DNA from: Candidatus Fibrimonadales bacterium
Lineage (GTDB): Bacteria; Fibrobacterota; Fibrobacteria; Fibrobacterales; Fibrobacteraceae
Length of the DNA: 20,810 nt
Assembly: GCA_009777135.1 (NCBI GenBank)
Contig: WRMM01000004.1
Span: 1-20,810, forward strand
Direction: 5' to 3'
In this document: positions 1-10,255 of the stretch, one piece after another
How the letters are laid out: each line of letters starts with the position of its first letter
Numbering within the stretch: position 1 is the stretch's first letter
Notes under the pieces: generated by a model
Databases searched by the model: none
What the model saw: the letters and a program-made list of their open reading frames with translations, nothing else
What the model was told of the DNA's origin: nothing
Translations under genes and position numbers: made by a program

Positions 1-1190
1 CTTCGTTTATTTTAAGCCCAAACATTTACAAACCAAATTGCTTTTTTGGCCCTGGCGATTTATTGGCAATAGCAGGTGAAGGCTACGAATTGGAAGCTGC
101 AATAAAATGGGATAGCGTAGGAAAAGAAGTTACAAGCAGCTTTTATGCAAAAACCGCCATACCAGAAAAGTTTAAAATCGTGAGAGCTTACGACCTAATG
201 GGCAAGCCTTATAAAGAAAAAGAACGCGTTTTATTTTTACCTGCTCCCCTTGATATGAGAGCGCATTATTATGTTCCTGAATACAGCAACGATGTTGCTG
301 GAGTTTTGGTTTCAATGGTTTTCAACAATAAAATTCATTGGGGCGAAAATACCATGACAAAGTTGGCCAGTCAATTCGTAGGCGAAGATTCCACGCAAAT
401 CGCAACGATATTGGCAAAATTCGGAGACAGAGATCAAGTGTTTTTTGTCCGCAATATGGAAATAGCAGGTTCGCAAAATGAATTGGATAGCATTCCTGTT
501 ATAGGCATGAGTATGCCGGCGCGGGGGACATTCGATCTGCTTTTTTATGCCACCACCAATGACTATGTTAAATATCGAGATTCATACTTGAACGGTGTAA
601 ATGATAGCCGCGTTGAGGCGGTTTACAATATTGAAGGCGGTGCCGGAGTTTTCGCAGGAATGCTGGTTGATACTTTTACGGTAAATATTATGCCAGATCC
701 AAGCGCAAATATCAAGACTTATTCCTATCACGATGCTCAATACAATTACTGCAACAGGTTAGATAGGGATACAGACTTGGAAGAATGGAGAGTTGACCGC
801 CGGTGCATAGAGTTTTGGGATTCAAATATTTGGCGAGAAATTATTTGCAAAGATAAGGAGATAGACGGCTGGAAATGCAGGTTATTTTTTGAAGACCATG
901 TTGGTATAATTAATGGGTATTTTTTAGAAAAGGATAGTTTGGTGCAAAAATATTTCTTGGGCGATTTAAGATGGGACAATCTTCCTATTGAAGATTTAAG
1001 AGAAATTCTCTCCGAAGAAGAATTTATAACTTGGTGTGAACATAGAGATTTCCCTGTACAAGAATACCCTGACTGCGGATTTGCATTGGTTCTTTTCTCA
1101 AAAATGAATGGCAAAAAATCTGTGATTTTGGATAGAGAAACAAAGAAATGGTGCGAGGGACATAGGAATAACGCTGAGTGCGAGCATTAA
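1..1190 (+). CDS. Partial secreted DUF4249-like protein with Cys-rich C-terminal extension
   Basis: The frame is open from the window edge; a TTG at 63 is only an internal candidate start, because the codons before it read as protein continuous with what follows (including GPGDLLAIAGEGYELEAAI). The N-terminus, and any signal peptide or lipobox, is off the window. Residues about 1-225 (counted from 63) resemble the DUF4249 family of secreted or lipid-anchored proteins of Bacteroidetes and relatives: an early Y-x-L-x-A strand followed by an A-x-x-A-x-x-P segment, and late in the domain a Y-N-I-E-G-G-x-G-V-F motif near residues 188-197. About 150 further residues form an acidic, aromatic, Cys-rich tail (Cys near 234, 250, 264, 273, then WCEH, DCG, WCEG and a C-E-H end) that is not part of DUF4249 as I know it. 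Function is unknown; DUF4249 genes often sit beside TonB-dependent receptors. The gene has no visible terminator after its TAA. Confidence 0.6.
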   Translation, partial: SFILSPNIYKPNCFFGPGDLLAIAGEGYELEAAIKWDSVGKEVTSSFYAKTAIPEKFKIVRAYDLMGKPYKEKERVLFLPAPLDMRAHYYVPEYSNDVAGVLVSMVFNNKIHWGENTMTKLASQFVGEDSTQIATILAKFGDRDQVFFVRNMEIAGSQNELDSIPVIGMSMPARGTFDLLFYATTNDYVKYRDSYLNGVNDSRVEAVYNIEGGAGVFAGMLVDTFTVNIMPDPSANIKTYSYHDAQYNYCNRLDRDTDLEEWRVDRRCIEFWDSNIWREIICKDKEIDGWKCRLFFEDHVGIINGYFLEKDSLVQKYFLGDLRWDNLPIEDLREILSEEEFITWCEHRDFPVQEYPDCGFALVLFSKMNGKKSVILDRETKKWCEGHRNNAECEH

Positions 1191-1237
1191 TTAACTTCAA
1201 GTATGACTTATTGATGGAACCTTGCTAGGGATGTTTT

Positions 1238-1251
1238 CTATATTACCATCA
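1238..1251 (+). promoter_or_regulatory. -10-like element abutting the AAA ATPase start
   Basis: TTTTCTATATT ends at 1244 and is followed by seven bases (ACCATCA) and ATG 1252. No Shine-Dalgarno is present. If this is a true -10, transcription would start within about one base of the ATG. A TTGATG at 1211 is 22 bases upstream, longer than the usual sigma-70 spacer. Confidence 0.45.
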
Positions 1252-1989
1252 ATGTCCAAAAAATTCTTCAATGTAGCCGGTCCCTGTAGCCTTGGCAAGC
1301 ATTATATGCTCGACCCTTTGCGCAATATAGGCAAAGGATTGACCAATTTAATAGAACAAGAGCATTACTTCGTAATCCACGCCGCGCGGCAGAGCGGTAA
1401 AACCACTTTGCTGAAAGAATTAGTTCGCAAAATAAATGTAGAGAACAAGTATTATGCTTTATATTGTTCATTGGAAGCGGGGCAAGAATTTTCAGAGCCT
1501 ACAGTTGGCATTCCTGTAGTTGTCAAAAGCATAAAAGCTGCCCTTAGCGATTATGGCATGCCAGGCAATTTTGCCGAAAACGCTGATTACAGCGATGTTG
1601 CCAATGTATTGAGAACTTCGCTTACTGCTTATTGCAGAACATTAGACAAGCCCTTGATTATATTTTTCGACGAAGCCGATTGCCTAAGCAACGGTGCTTT
1701 AATCACTTTTTTAAGGCAGTTGCGAAACGGTTTCATAAACAGGCCTGATGTTCCCTTTGTCCACAGCGTAGCTCTTGTTGGAATGCGGAACATACGCGAC
1801 TACAAAGCCAGCATAAGACCGGAATCCGCCACTCTCGGCAGCGCAAGCCCCTTTAACATTGTGACGGAAAATTTTACTTTGAATAATTTCACGAAAGAAG
1901 AAGATAACCGTAGTGGGATGTTAGAGCATTTTCTACATTCCTCTCATGGATACAGAAAATATAGAACCTACAGTAGAGCAAGTGGATGA
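1252..1989 (+). pseudogene. Truncated AAA ATPase (N-terminal half only)
   Basis: From ATG 1252 the reading frame gives 245 residues that match the start of a widespread family of about 500-residue AAA-like ATPases which open with FNxxGPC-x(5)-HYML and carry a conserved Walker A. Visible here are Walker A AARQSGKTT (44-52), Walker B LIIFFDEAD (135-143) and the late motif GMRNIRDYKA (177-186). Homology as I recall it stops right after the NFTKEE motif (212-217); the family normally continues another 200 or more residues. Instead the frame runs through unrelated sequence (residues 218-245) that overlaps the next gene in another frame. I read this as a 3' truncation or deletion rather than a short functional gene. 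A TTG at 1222 is in frame but lies upstream of the probable promoter (CTATATT at 1238), so ATG 1252 is preferred. A short ATP-binding product could still be made. Confidence 0.6.
1931..1945 (+). promoter_or_regulatory. -10-like element abutting the 94-residue protein start
   Basis: TTTTCTACATT (hexamer TACATT 1934-1939) is followed by six bases (CCTCTC) and ATG 1946. It lies inside the degenerate 3' end of the upstream ATPase fragment. There is no Shine-Dalgarno site, so a leaderless transcript is likely if the promoter is real. Confidence 0.45.
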
Positions 1990-2230
1990 GAACGGCGAAG
2001 TGATTGTCAAGGAACTTGCTAAGGAATACCTTTCAAAAGGCGCTTGGGCTACCATCGCCTTTCTTTATCAAGAAAAAGGCCGAGACGGCAACTTTGGCGA
2101 AAACAAAGTGACGCTTAGACGCTATCAGAAAAGCGGCGGTGTGTACAAGCAACGCAGCAAATTCAATGTTAGCGGCAAAACGCAGGCCGAGCAGATTATG
2201 GGAGTGTTTAAAAAATGGTATGAGTTGTAA
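1946..2230 (+). CDS. Small conserved protein of unknown function (94 aa)
   Basis: The 94-residue product has an acidic N-terminus (residues 1-22), then a compact domain with VKELAKEYLSKGAWATIAFLYQE (residues 20-42), a basic strand KVTLRRYQKSGGVYKQRSKFN and a C-terminal helix with K-T-Q-A-E-Q-I and a final aromatic K-K-W-Y. I recall similar hypothetical proteins in Deltaproteobacteria and other Gram-negatives that share the GAWATI-FLYQE and KFN-x(5)-QA patterns, but no function is known to me. There is no signal peptide or membrane segment, so it is probably cytoplasmic. It overlaps the dying ATPase frame at its 5' end by 44 bases and overlaps ybeY by 11 bases at its 3' end, so the two are probably co-transcribed. 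The ATG at 1946 is supported by the -10-like element six bases upstream. Confidence 0.7.
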   Translation: MDTENIEPTVEQVDENGEVIVKELAKEYLSKGAWATIAFLYQEKGRDGNFGENKVTLRRYQKSGGVYKQRSKFNVSGKTQAEQIMGVFKKWYEL

Positions 2231-2618
2231 TTTTTTTTCAACCGTATCAAAAAAATTTCCATGGCAAAAACGTTTTAAGCCTATAGCCGAGGCTTTATTG
2301 AAAAAAGAAAAAAAGAATGTGTCTGCAAACATCATTCTCTGCGATGATATTAAGCAAAGAGAATTAAATAAAAAATACCGCAAGCTAGACCGCACAACCG
2401 ATGTTCTTTCTTTTGCCTGGAACGAGCCTGAGCTTCTTGGCGAAATTTACATAGCCAAAGGCCAAGTAAAAAAACAAGCCCCCCTTTACGGCAACACATA
2501 CTACAAAGAACTGAAACGCGTGCTAATACACGGCCTTTTGCATTTATGCGGCTACGAACACCGCAACAAAAACGAACGCAAAATAATGAGAGAACGGGAA
2601 TTGCTTTTTCTAATTTAA
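2220..2618 (+). CDS. ybeY: Endoribonuclease YbeY (16S rRNA maturation)
   Basis: YbeY is a zinc-dependent single-strand endoribonuclease that takes part in 3'-end maturation of 16S rRNA and ribosome quality control. The signature H-G-x-L-H-L-x-G-Y-x-H is present at residues 104-114 (His104, His108, His114 as metal ligands), together with the upstream family motif LNKKYRKLDRTTDVLSF (residues 50-66) and the LGEIYIA strand. With start ATG 2220 the product is 132 residues, slightly short for the family (about 150). The longer frame back to 2139 is only a shadow of the preceding gene. The start overlaps the upstream stop by 11 bases; GGGAG at 2200 is 15 bases away, so translational coupling is more likely than independent initiation. 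Confidence in the family assignment is high. Confidence 0.92.
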   Translation: MSCNFFSTVSKKFPWQKRFKPIAEALLKKEKKNVSANIILCDDIKQRELNKKYRKLDRTTDVLSFAWNEPELLGEIYIAKGQVKKQAPLYGNTYYKELKRVLIHGLLHLCGYEHRNKNERKIMRERELLFLI

Positions 2619-2643
2619 TGATGATTAACTTAATGGCCATTAA
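2610..2643 (+). promoter_or_regulatory. Candidate promoter and 14-bp palindrome before the ATPase_2 gene
   Basis: A -10-like CTAATTT (2610-2616) with a T-rich 5' side overlaps the ybeY stop. A perfect 14-base palindrome, TTAATGGCCATTAA, occupies 2630-2643 and ends three bases before ATG 2647. It would lie just downstream of the inferred transcription start, a usual place for a repressor operator; as RNA it could also form a 5-bp stem over the ribosome site. Confidence 0.35.
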
Positions 2644-2646
2644 ATT

Positions 2647-3954
2647 ATGCTTTTTTTTGACAGAAAAACAGAGCTGAATGCTCTGAACAGAATAGCCAAG
2701 CAGTCTAGAAAAACTGCGTGTTTCACGGTGCTGATTGGCCGCCGTCGCATAGGCAAAACAAAGCTTTTGCTGAAATACATTCAAAAACAAAAATTTCTCT
2801 ATCTATTTGTGTCTAGAAGCAGCGAATCTGTTTTATGCAGGCAGTTTCAAAAACAAGCCGCCGCTATAGGCATAAACATATTCGGAGAAATAACGAATTT
2901 CAGAGATTTATTTGAGCAACTTTTGCTTTTTGCAAAAACCGCTCATTATACTTTGGTAATAGACGAGTTTCAAGAATTTGAAAATATAAACAAGGCGATT
3001 TTCAGCCAAATACAGGAGCTATGGGATAAGCACAAAGACAATATAAAGCTGAACTTTATAGTTTGCGGTTCAATTTACTCTTTAATGACAAAGATTTTTG
3101 AAAATAAAAAAGAACCTCTATTTGGCAGGCTAACTTCAAAATTAATAATAAAGCCTTTTGCTATTGCAGTACAAAAACAAATATTGAAAAAATACAATCC
3201 AAAATATTCAAAAGAAGATTTGCTGTTTCTTTACTCCATTACAGGCGGAGTTCCGCAATATATATCTTTGCTAATGGATGCAAAAGCAACAACAAAAGAT
3301 AAAATGCTAGATTTTGTTGTTCGCTCGGAATCTCCTTTTTTAAATGATGGAAAAGATTTGCTGATATCGGAATTTGGCAAGGATTATGGCGTTTATTTTT
3401 CCATTTTGCAATTGATTGCTGCCGGCAAAAACTCTCAGAGCGAAATAGATTCCGTTATAGGGAAAAATACTGGAGCCTATTTGGTGAATTTGGAAAAAGA
3501 ATATTCCTTGATAGAGAAAAACAAACCAATGTTTTCAAAGCCAGAAAGCCGTAATGCAAAGTTTCGCATACAAGATAATTTTTTGAGATTTTGGTTCCGA
3601 TTTATCTATCCTAATCAAACCTTGATAGAAATGGGCAAGCATAAATTGCTGAAATCCTATATTTCAAAAAACTATGAGCAGTATAGCGGTTTATTGTTGG
3701 AAAAATTTTTCAGAGAAAAATTTTCAGAAGAGCAGGATTTTACAAAAATCGGAAATTACTGGGACAATAAAGGCGAAAATGAAATTGATTTGCTTGCAAT
3801 AAACGATTTTAGCAAAACGGCAACCATAGCGGAAATCAAGAAAAATAAAAACAAGCTGAACGAATCAAAACTGAAAGCTAAAGCAAGCATTTTGCAAAAA
3901 CATCTGGAAAATTACAAAGTGAATTTCAAGCTGCTTTCGATAGAGAATATGTAG
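2647..3954 (+). CDS. ATPase_2 family AAA ATPase with DUF234 C-terminal domain
   Basis: The 435-residue protein combines an N-terminal archaeal-type AAA domain (PF01637) with the C-terminal DUF234 domain (PF03008). Walker A GRRRIGKT is at 31-38 and Walker B LVIDEFQEF at 103-111. A middle winged-helix region is followed by the DUF234 hallmark FRIQDNFLRFWFRFIYPN, near residues 300-318. Near the C-terminus, ENEIDLLAI then AEIKK (Asp381, Glu396, Lys398) fits a PD-(D/E)xK nuclease-like fold. These genes are common in archaea and anaerobic bacteria, often in variable regions; their role is not established, though nuclease-linked or defence-like roles have been suggested. Codon use is AT- and Lys-rich compared with neighbours. 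No Shine-Dalgarno is visible. The stop lies nine bases from the end of the convergent diguanylate cyclase gene. Confidence 0.88.
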   Translation: MLFFDRKTELNALNRIAKQSRKTACFTVLIGRRRIGKTKLLLKYIQKQKFLYLFVSRSSESVLCRQFQKQAAAIGINIFGEITNFRDLFEQLLLFAKTAHYTLVIDEFQEFENINKAIFSQIQELWDKHKDNIKLNFIVCGSIYSLMTKIFENKKEPLFGRLTSKLIIKPFAIAVQKQILKKYNPKYSKEDLLFLYSITGGVPQYISLLMDAKATTKDKMLDFVVRSESPFLNDGKDLLISEFGKDYGVYFSILQLIAAGKNSQSEIDSVIGKNTGAYLVNLEKEYSLIEKNKPMFSKPESRNAKFRIQDNFLRFWFRFIYPNQTLIEMGKHKLLKSYISKNYEQYSGLLLEKFFREKFSEEQDFTKIGNYWDNKGENEIDLLAINDFSKTATIAEIKKNKNKLNESKLKAKASILQKHLENYKVNFKLLSIENM

Positions 3955-3963
3955 TTTTTAAGG

Positions 3964-5769
3964 CTAATAACACACCATGTTCCTGCCGAGGCTTTTGGCT
4001 TCGTAGAGTTTTTTGTCGGCTTCGCCTAGGAATATTTTAAAATCTTCGGTGTGGTGCGGAATGGCAGAATAAACGCCTATGCTTACGGTAATTTGGATTG
4101 AGATTTTGAAGTCCTTCAAATAAAAATCGTTTCTTTCAATAGCAGAGCAAATTCTGTTAGCCACTATTTTAGCGCCTTCCAAATCAGTGTCGTGGAGCAT
4201 GATTGCAAATTCTTCGCCGCCAACTCTGCCAAGCAAATCCGTTCTGCGCTCTATCATTTTGTTTAAAATTTCCGCGATTTCCCTTAATACAATATCGCCT
4301 GCCAAATGCCCGAATGTGTCGTTGAATTTTTTGAAATGGTCTATATCAATCATAAGGAATGCCAAAGGCTTTTTATCCCTAAGGCTATTGTTAAACTCCG
4401 TGCTTGCTCTTTCGCTGAAATATCTTTTGTTGGCAATGCTTGTTAGAGAATCGGTATTTGCCAAATACATCTGCTCGCTAACATCAGATAAGTAAACAAT
4501 TGAACTTTGCTCTTCGCCATCGCTTGCTTCTTGCTCAATATCCATTTTGACTATTCTGAAATAATTGTTTTTTCCATCGTTCATTTTAAATTCCTTTGAC
4601 ACATCAAGAAACCCTTTTTTATCTCTGAACTCTTTCAAAATATCACCCTTGCTCAGCAAATCGCTCATATAGCGGCTTATGAGCGCAGTTCTCCCTTTGC
4701 CATCAAAAATAGCAATATGAACCGGCGCTTCTTTCAGAACTGTTTTTGTTAAATTGTTGAAATAAAACAAAGGGCTTAATATTTTCTTTATAAAATGATA
4801 CAAAACAATCAAAAATACAAGAAGTATGCTCAAAACCATCACGGTAAAAATAAAATAAAGTTTTCCAAATCCCACCGAAAAATGAGTTTTTGTGCTGACC
4901 AAAAGATAGCAAGACATAAACGGCAGTTTGCTTATCATATATGCGGCATCGTCTTTGAAAAACAAGCCATGCTTTTCTTCATTTTTCTCTTTTTCGTTAT
5001 ATTCCGCATTGTTGTTTTTTGAAAGTTCCAAAAATTTATTAACAAGATTTTCTGGCAAAACGGAATTGATGTTGCTTTTGCTTTTAATAAATTCACGATT
5101 TTTATGAAGCATTAGCTCGCCGCGCTCATTGAATATTATGTAGCTTACATTGTTTAAACTTTTTTCTATCTCTTCTGCAAAGCTGTCTATATCAACTCCC
5201 AAACCTATCATTCCAACCGATTTGCCTTCGTTAAAAACAGGAAAGTTAATCCAAATCATGGTTGCATTTAAATCCGGATTGAAGTTTACATTGAAATTGT
5301 AAGCATTTGTCCTGTTCAAAGTTGAGTCATACCAGTATGAATCAGGGGATTTATCGTCCACAATATATGCGTAAGCCGTGTCAAAATAAAAATTTTTCTC
5401 CGCCTCGTTCACAAAGAATACTTTTCTGTTGTTGCTGAGCAATTTTTTATAGCTGTCAAATTCTTTCCAATAATAGCTTTGAATGCTTTCATCGCTGGGG
5501 TTTGCCATAAAAGCGGTTATTATGGGAGAATTGCTCATTGCCTGCAAAAGCGTTAAGTCCGCTTTAAAATAATCGCTCAGCTGCGTTGACTTTGTATAGG
5601 TAGCTGCTCTTAGAGCCACTTCATAGTGCTTGCGGTTGTACTTATTTTGCGCAGTTGCGTAAATAGCAGACAGCACTATTAAAATAACAGCGAAAAACGT
5701 GCAAAAAACCAATAAAACAAGGCGTAATATCGAATTTTTGCTTCTATTTATAATTTTGTCATGCAGCAT
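3964..5769 (-). CDS. Membrane-bound diguanylate cyclase (Cache-PAS-GGDEF)
   Basis: It makes the second messenger c-di-GMP from two GTP. Domains in order: membrane segment about 15-37; periplasmic double-Cache-like sensor about 41-300 (with WYDSTLNRTNAYNFNVNF and MIGLGVDID motifs); second membrane segment 304-327; a short PAS-like region about 348-430; GGDEF domain about 437-601. The catalytic motif is GGEEF at 517-521, and the inhibitory I-site RxxD (RRTD, 508-511) is intact five residues before it, so the enzyme should be active and feedback-inhibited by c-di-GMP. No EAL or HD-GYP domain is attached. The ligand of the Cache domain cannot be told from the sequence. The gene is divergent from a chemoreceptor, 67 bases apart, and shares a palindromic promoter region with it. 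ATG 5769 has no Shine-Dalgarno; the -10-like CTATATT lies nine bases before it. Confidence 0.92.
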   Translation of the reverse strand: MLHDKIINRSKNSILRLVLLVFCTFFAVILIVLSAIYATAQNKYNRKHYEVALRAATYTKSTQLSDYFKADLTLLQAMSNSPIITAFMANPSDESIQSYYWKEFDSYKKLLSNNRKVFFVNEAEKNFYFDTAYAYIVDDKSPDSYWYDSTLNRTNAYNFNVNFNPDLNATMIWINFPVFNEGKSVGMIGLGVDIDSFAEEIEKSLNNVSYIIFNERGELMLHKNREFIKSKSNINSVLPENLVNKFLELSKNNNAEYNEKEKNEEKHGLFFKDDAAYMISKLPFMSCYLLVSTKTHFSVGFGKLYFIFTVMVLSILLVFLIVLYHFIKKILSPLFYFNNLTKTVLKEAPVHIAIFDGKGRTALISRYMSDLLSKGDILKEFRDKKGFLDVSKEFKMNDGKNNYFRIVKMDIEQEASDGEEQSSIVYLSDVSEQMYLANTDSLTSIANKRYFSERASTEFNNSLRDKKPLAFLMIDIDHFKKFNDTFGHLAGDIVLREIAEILNKMIERRTDLLGRVGGEEFAIMLHDTDLEGAKIVANRICSAIERNDFYLKDFKISIQITVSIGVYSAIPHHTEDFKIFLGEADKKLYEAKSLGRNMVCY

Positions 5770-5778
5770 TAGGGTTAA

Positions 5779-5807
5779 AATATAGTAAAAGTCTGATTTA
5801 CTATATT
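5779..5807. promoter_or_regulatory. Mirror-image divergent promoters for the diguanylate cyclase and chemoreceptor
   Basis: Two 11-base arms, AATATAGTAAA (5779-5789) and TTTACTATATT (5797-5807), are perfect reverse complements separated by seven bases. Each arm contains a TATATT -10-like hexamer for the gene it faces (minus: 5784-5779; plus: 5802-5807). The hexamers are 17 bases apart, so each sits where the other promoter's -35 would be. Simultaneous occupancy by two polymerases looks impossible. Confidence 0.5.
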
Positions 5808-5823
5808 ACTAAGTTCAATACAT

Positions 5824-5829
5824 AGGAGG
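5824..5829 (+). promoter_or_regulatory. Strong Shine-Dalgarno of the chemoreceptor gene
   Basis: AGGAGG lies seven bases before ATG 5837. It is the only near-perfect ribosome binding site in the window and contrasts with the leaderless look of other first genes. It implies high translation of the receptor. Confidence 0.8.
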
Positions 5830-5836
5830 TATTATC

Positions 5837-7593
5837 ATGAAAAACGTTAAAGTAGGCGTTAAGCTAATCGCCAGTTATATTATTATTGCCGCAATTTCAA
5901 TTGGCGTTGGTTTGTACCAAAGCAGCGAAATGCGGTATATGAATGAGTACGGTTCGCAAATGTATGATTTTGCGACAAAGCCTCTGGGTGAGGCTATCCC
6001 TATAGTTGGCATGATAGGTCAGATGGAATCAAACGAGTATAAAATTTCGCTTGCGCGAAATTCTGAGGAACGCACGGAGTTTTTGCGGAGAGTTGAAAAC
6101 TTGTCTAGGCAAATAATAGCGGCTCTTGAAGAACTGAAAAAAACAGCTAACAATGACCAAGAAGTGGTACAAACAATTGATGCGACAATCAAGAATGTAA
6201 CCGGATACTATAATACTACCAGAGACTGGGTGAGTCGCATAGAGAATGGCACTGCAGAACTTGACTATCACGATAACCCTGCGATTCCATCTGAAGTGTT
6301 TTCCGTAGCTGAGCAAATAGCCAAAGAAGCTGGCAGATTCACGGAAATAAAGATAAAAGCTGGTTTGGATTATGATGCCAAAAATGACGCTGCTTTGGCG
6401 AGAGCTAATATAATCAGCACTGTTTTGCTTTTGCTTATGACTGTTTTGGCCATAGGAATAGGCATTTATATGACATTTGCCATCACAAGCCCGCTCAAAA
6501 AAGTTGGCGATGCCGTTGCTAAAGGCGAAGGCGGTGATATGACTATTAGAACAGGCGTTGAGCAGAAAGACGAGCTTGGGATCATGGCTGTAAATATTGA
6601 CAAGTTCTTTATAAATTTGCAGGGCATTTTGAAAAGTTTGAGAGTGAACTCAGAAACTTTGGCAGGCGCATCTGAAGAATTATCCGCCGTTAGCAGAGAG
6701 CTTGCCAGCGGCGCAGAAGAAACTGTTAACCAAAGCAATTCCGTTGCTAGCACCACGGAGCAAATGGCGGTGAACATAAATGCAATGGCAAGCGGCGCAG
6801 AACAAGCTTCGGTTAATGCAAACGAGGTAGCTGGCGCGGCAGAGCAAATGTCCACGAACATGAACACCATTGCAAGCGCAATAGAAGAAATGAGCGCAAG
6901 CATTAGCCAAATAGCCAGCAATGCCGGCGATGCTCGCAAAGTTGCAGGCGATGCTACTGAAAAATCAAATGAAGCAACTTCCGTGATGAACAGGCTTGGA
7001 AATGCCGCTAAGGAAATAGGGCAGGTAACCGATGTTATCAAGAAAATTGCAGACAAAACAAATCTTTTGGCATTGAATGCAACTATTGAAGCTGCAAGCG
7101 CAGGAGAAGCTGGCAAAGGCTTTGCTGTTGTGGCTGGAGAAATCAAGGAATTGGCAAATCAATCTGCCCAGAGCGCAGACGATATAGCGCGCAGAATAGA
7201 AGGCATTCAGCAAGGCACCAACGATGCGGTTCATGTTATCAATGATGTTAGCGATATTATTATCAAAATAAATCACAGCGTAGAAGCGATAGCCGGCCAT
7301 GTTGAACAGCAAACAAAAGCTTCCAACGAAATAGCAAGCAACGTTGCTCAGGCAAACACGGGCGCAAAGAGAGTGGCAAGCGCAATTGGCGAAGTTGCAA
7401 GAGGCGCAAACGATGTTTCTAGAAATGCGGGCGAGGCGGCAAAGGGCGCAACCAATGTCAGCGAAAATATTGGCGGCATGAACCAGGCAGCTAGAGAAAG
7501 CGCACAGGGAGCAACGCAAGTTGACCAAAGCTCAAGCGATTTGGCAAAAATTGCAGAAGAACTTAAGCTGACTATTGCTAAATTTAAGGTGTA

Positions 7594-7594
<1 letters not shown>
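5837..7594 (+). CDS. Methyl-accepting chemotaxis protein
   Basis: A transmembrane chemoreceptor of 585 residues. Membrane segment about 7-27; periplasmic helical sensor about 28-190, resembling a four-helix bundle (4HB_MCP type); second membrane segment 192-215; HAMP linker 216-268; long helical signalling domain about 270-580. The hairpin tip that binds CheA/CheW is at about 398-440 (IADKTNLLALNATIEAAS, then AGEAGKGFAVVAGEIKELA); it reads EAASAGE where E. coli receptors have EAARAGE, a common environmental variant. Alanine/glutamate-rich segments such as SGAEETVNQ and GAAEQMS on the flanking helices are likely methylation regions. There is no CheR-tethering pentapeptide at the C-terminus. 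No other che gene is in the window. The TAA overlaps the ATG of ftsK by one base (TAATG), an unusual operon partner. Confidence 0.93.
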
Positions 7595-10212
<2,618 letters not shown>

Positions 10213-10240
10213 AAAACTGCCATAGAACCAAAAAAAAATA

Positions 10241-10255
10241 TATATTACTATAACG
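10241..10255 (+). promoter_or_regulatory. -10-like element before the secreted protein gene
   Basis: An A-rich tract leads into TATATT at 10241-10246, followed by nine bases and ATG 10256. No Shine-Dalgarno site lies in this interval, so the leader would be a few bases at most. There is no terminator-like hairpin between the ftsK stop and this element. Confidence 0.35.

Noticed and set aside
63..65. TTG 63 as the true start of the first gene
   Set aside because: The frame is open to the window edge and the upstream codons read as continuous protein; there is no ribosome site and no signal peptide after TTG 63.
6466..7528. Long minus-strand open frames (226 and 187 codons) opposite the chemoreceptor
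   Set aside because: They mirror the Ala/Ser/Glu-rich helical coding strand of the MCP; their products are low-complexity, without a start signal or any recognisable domain.
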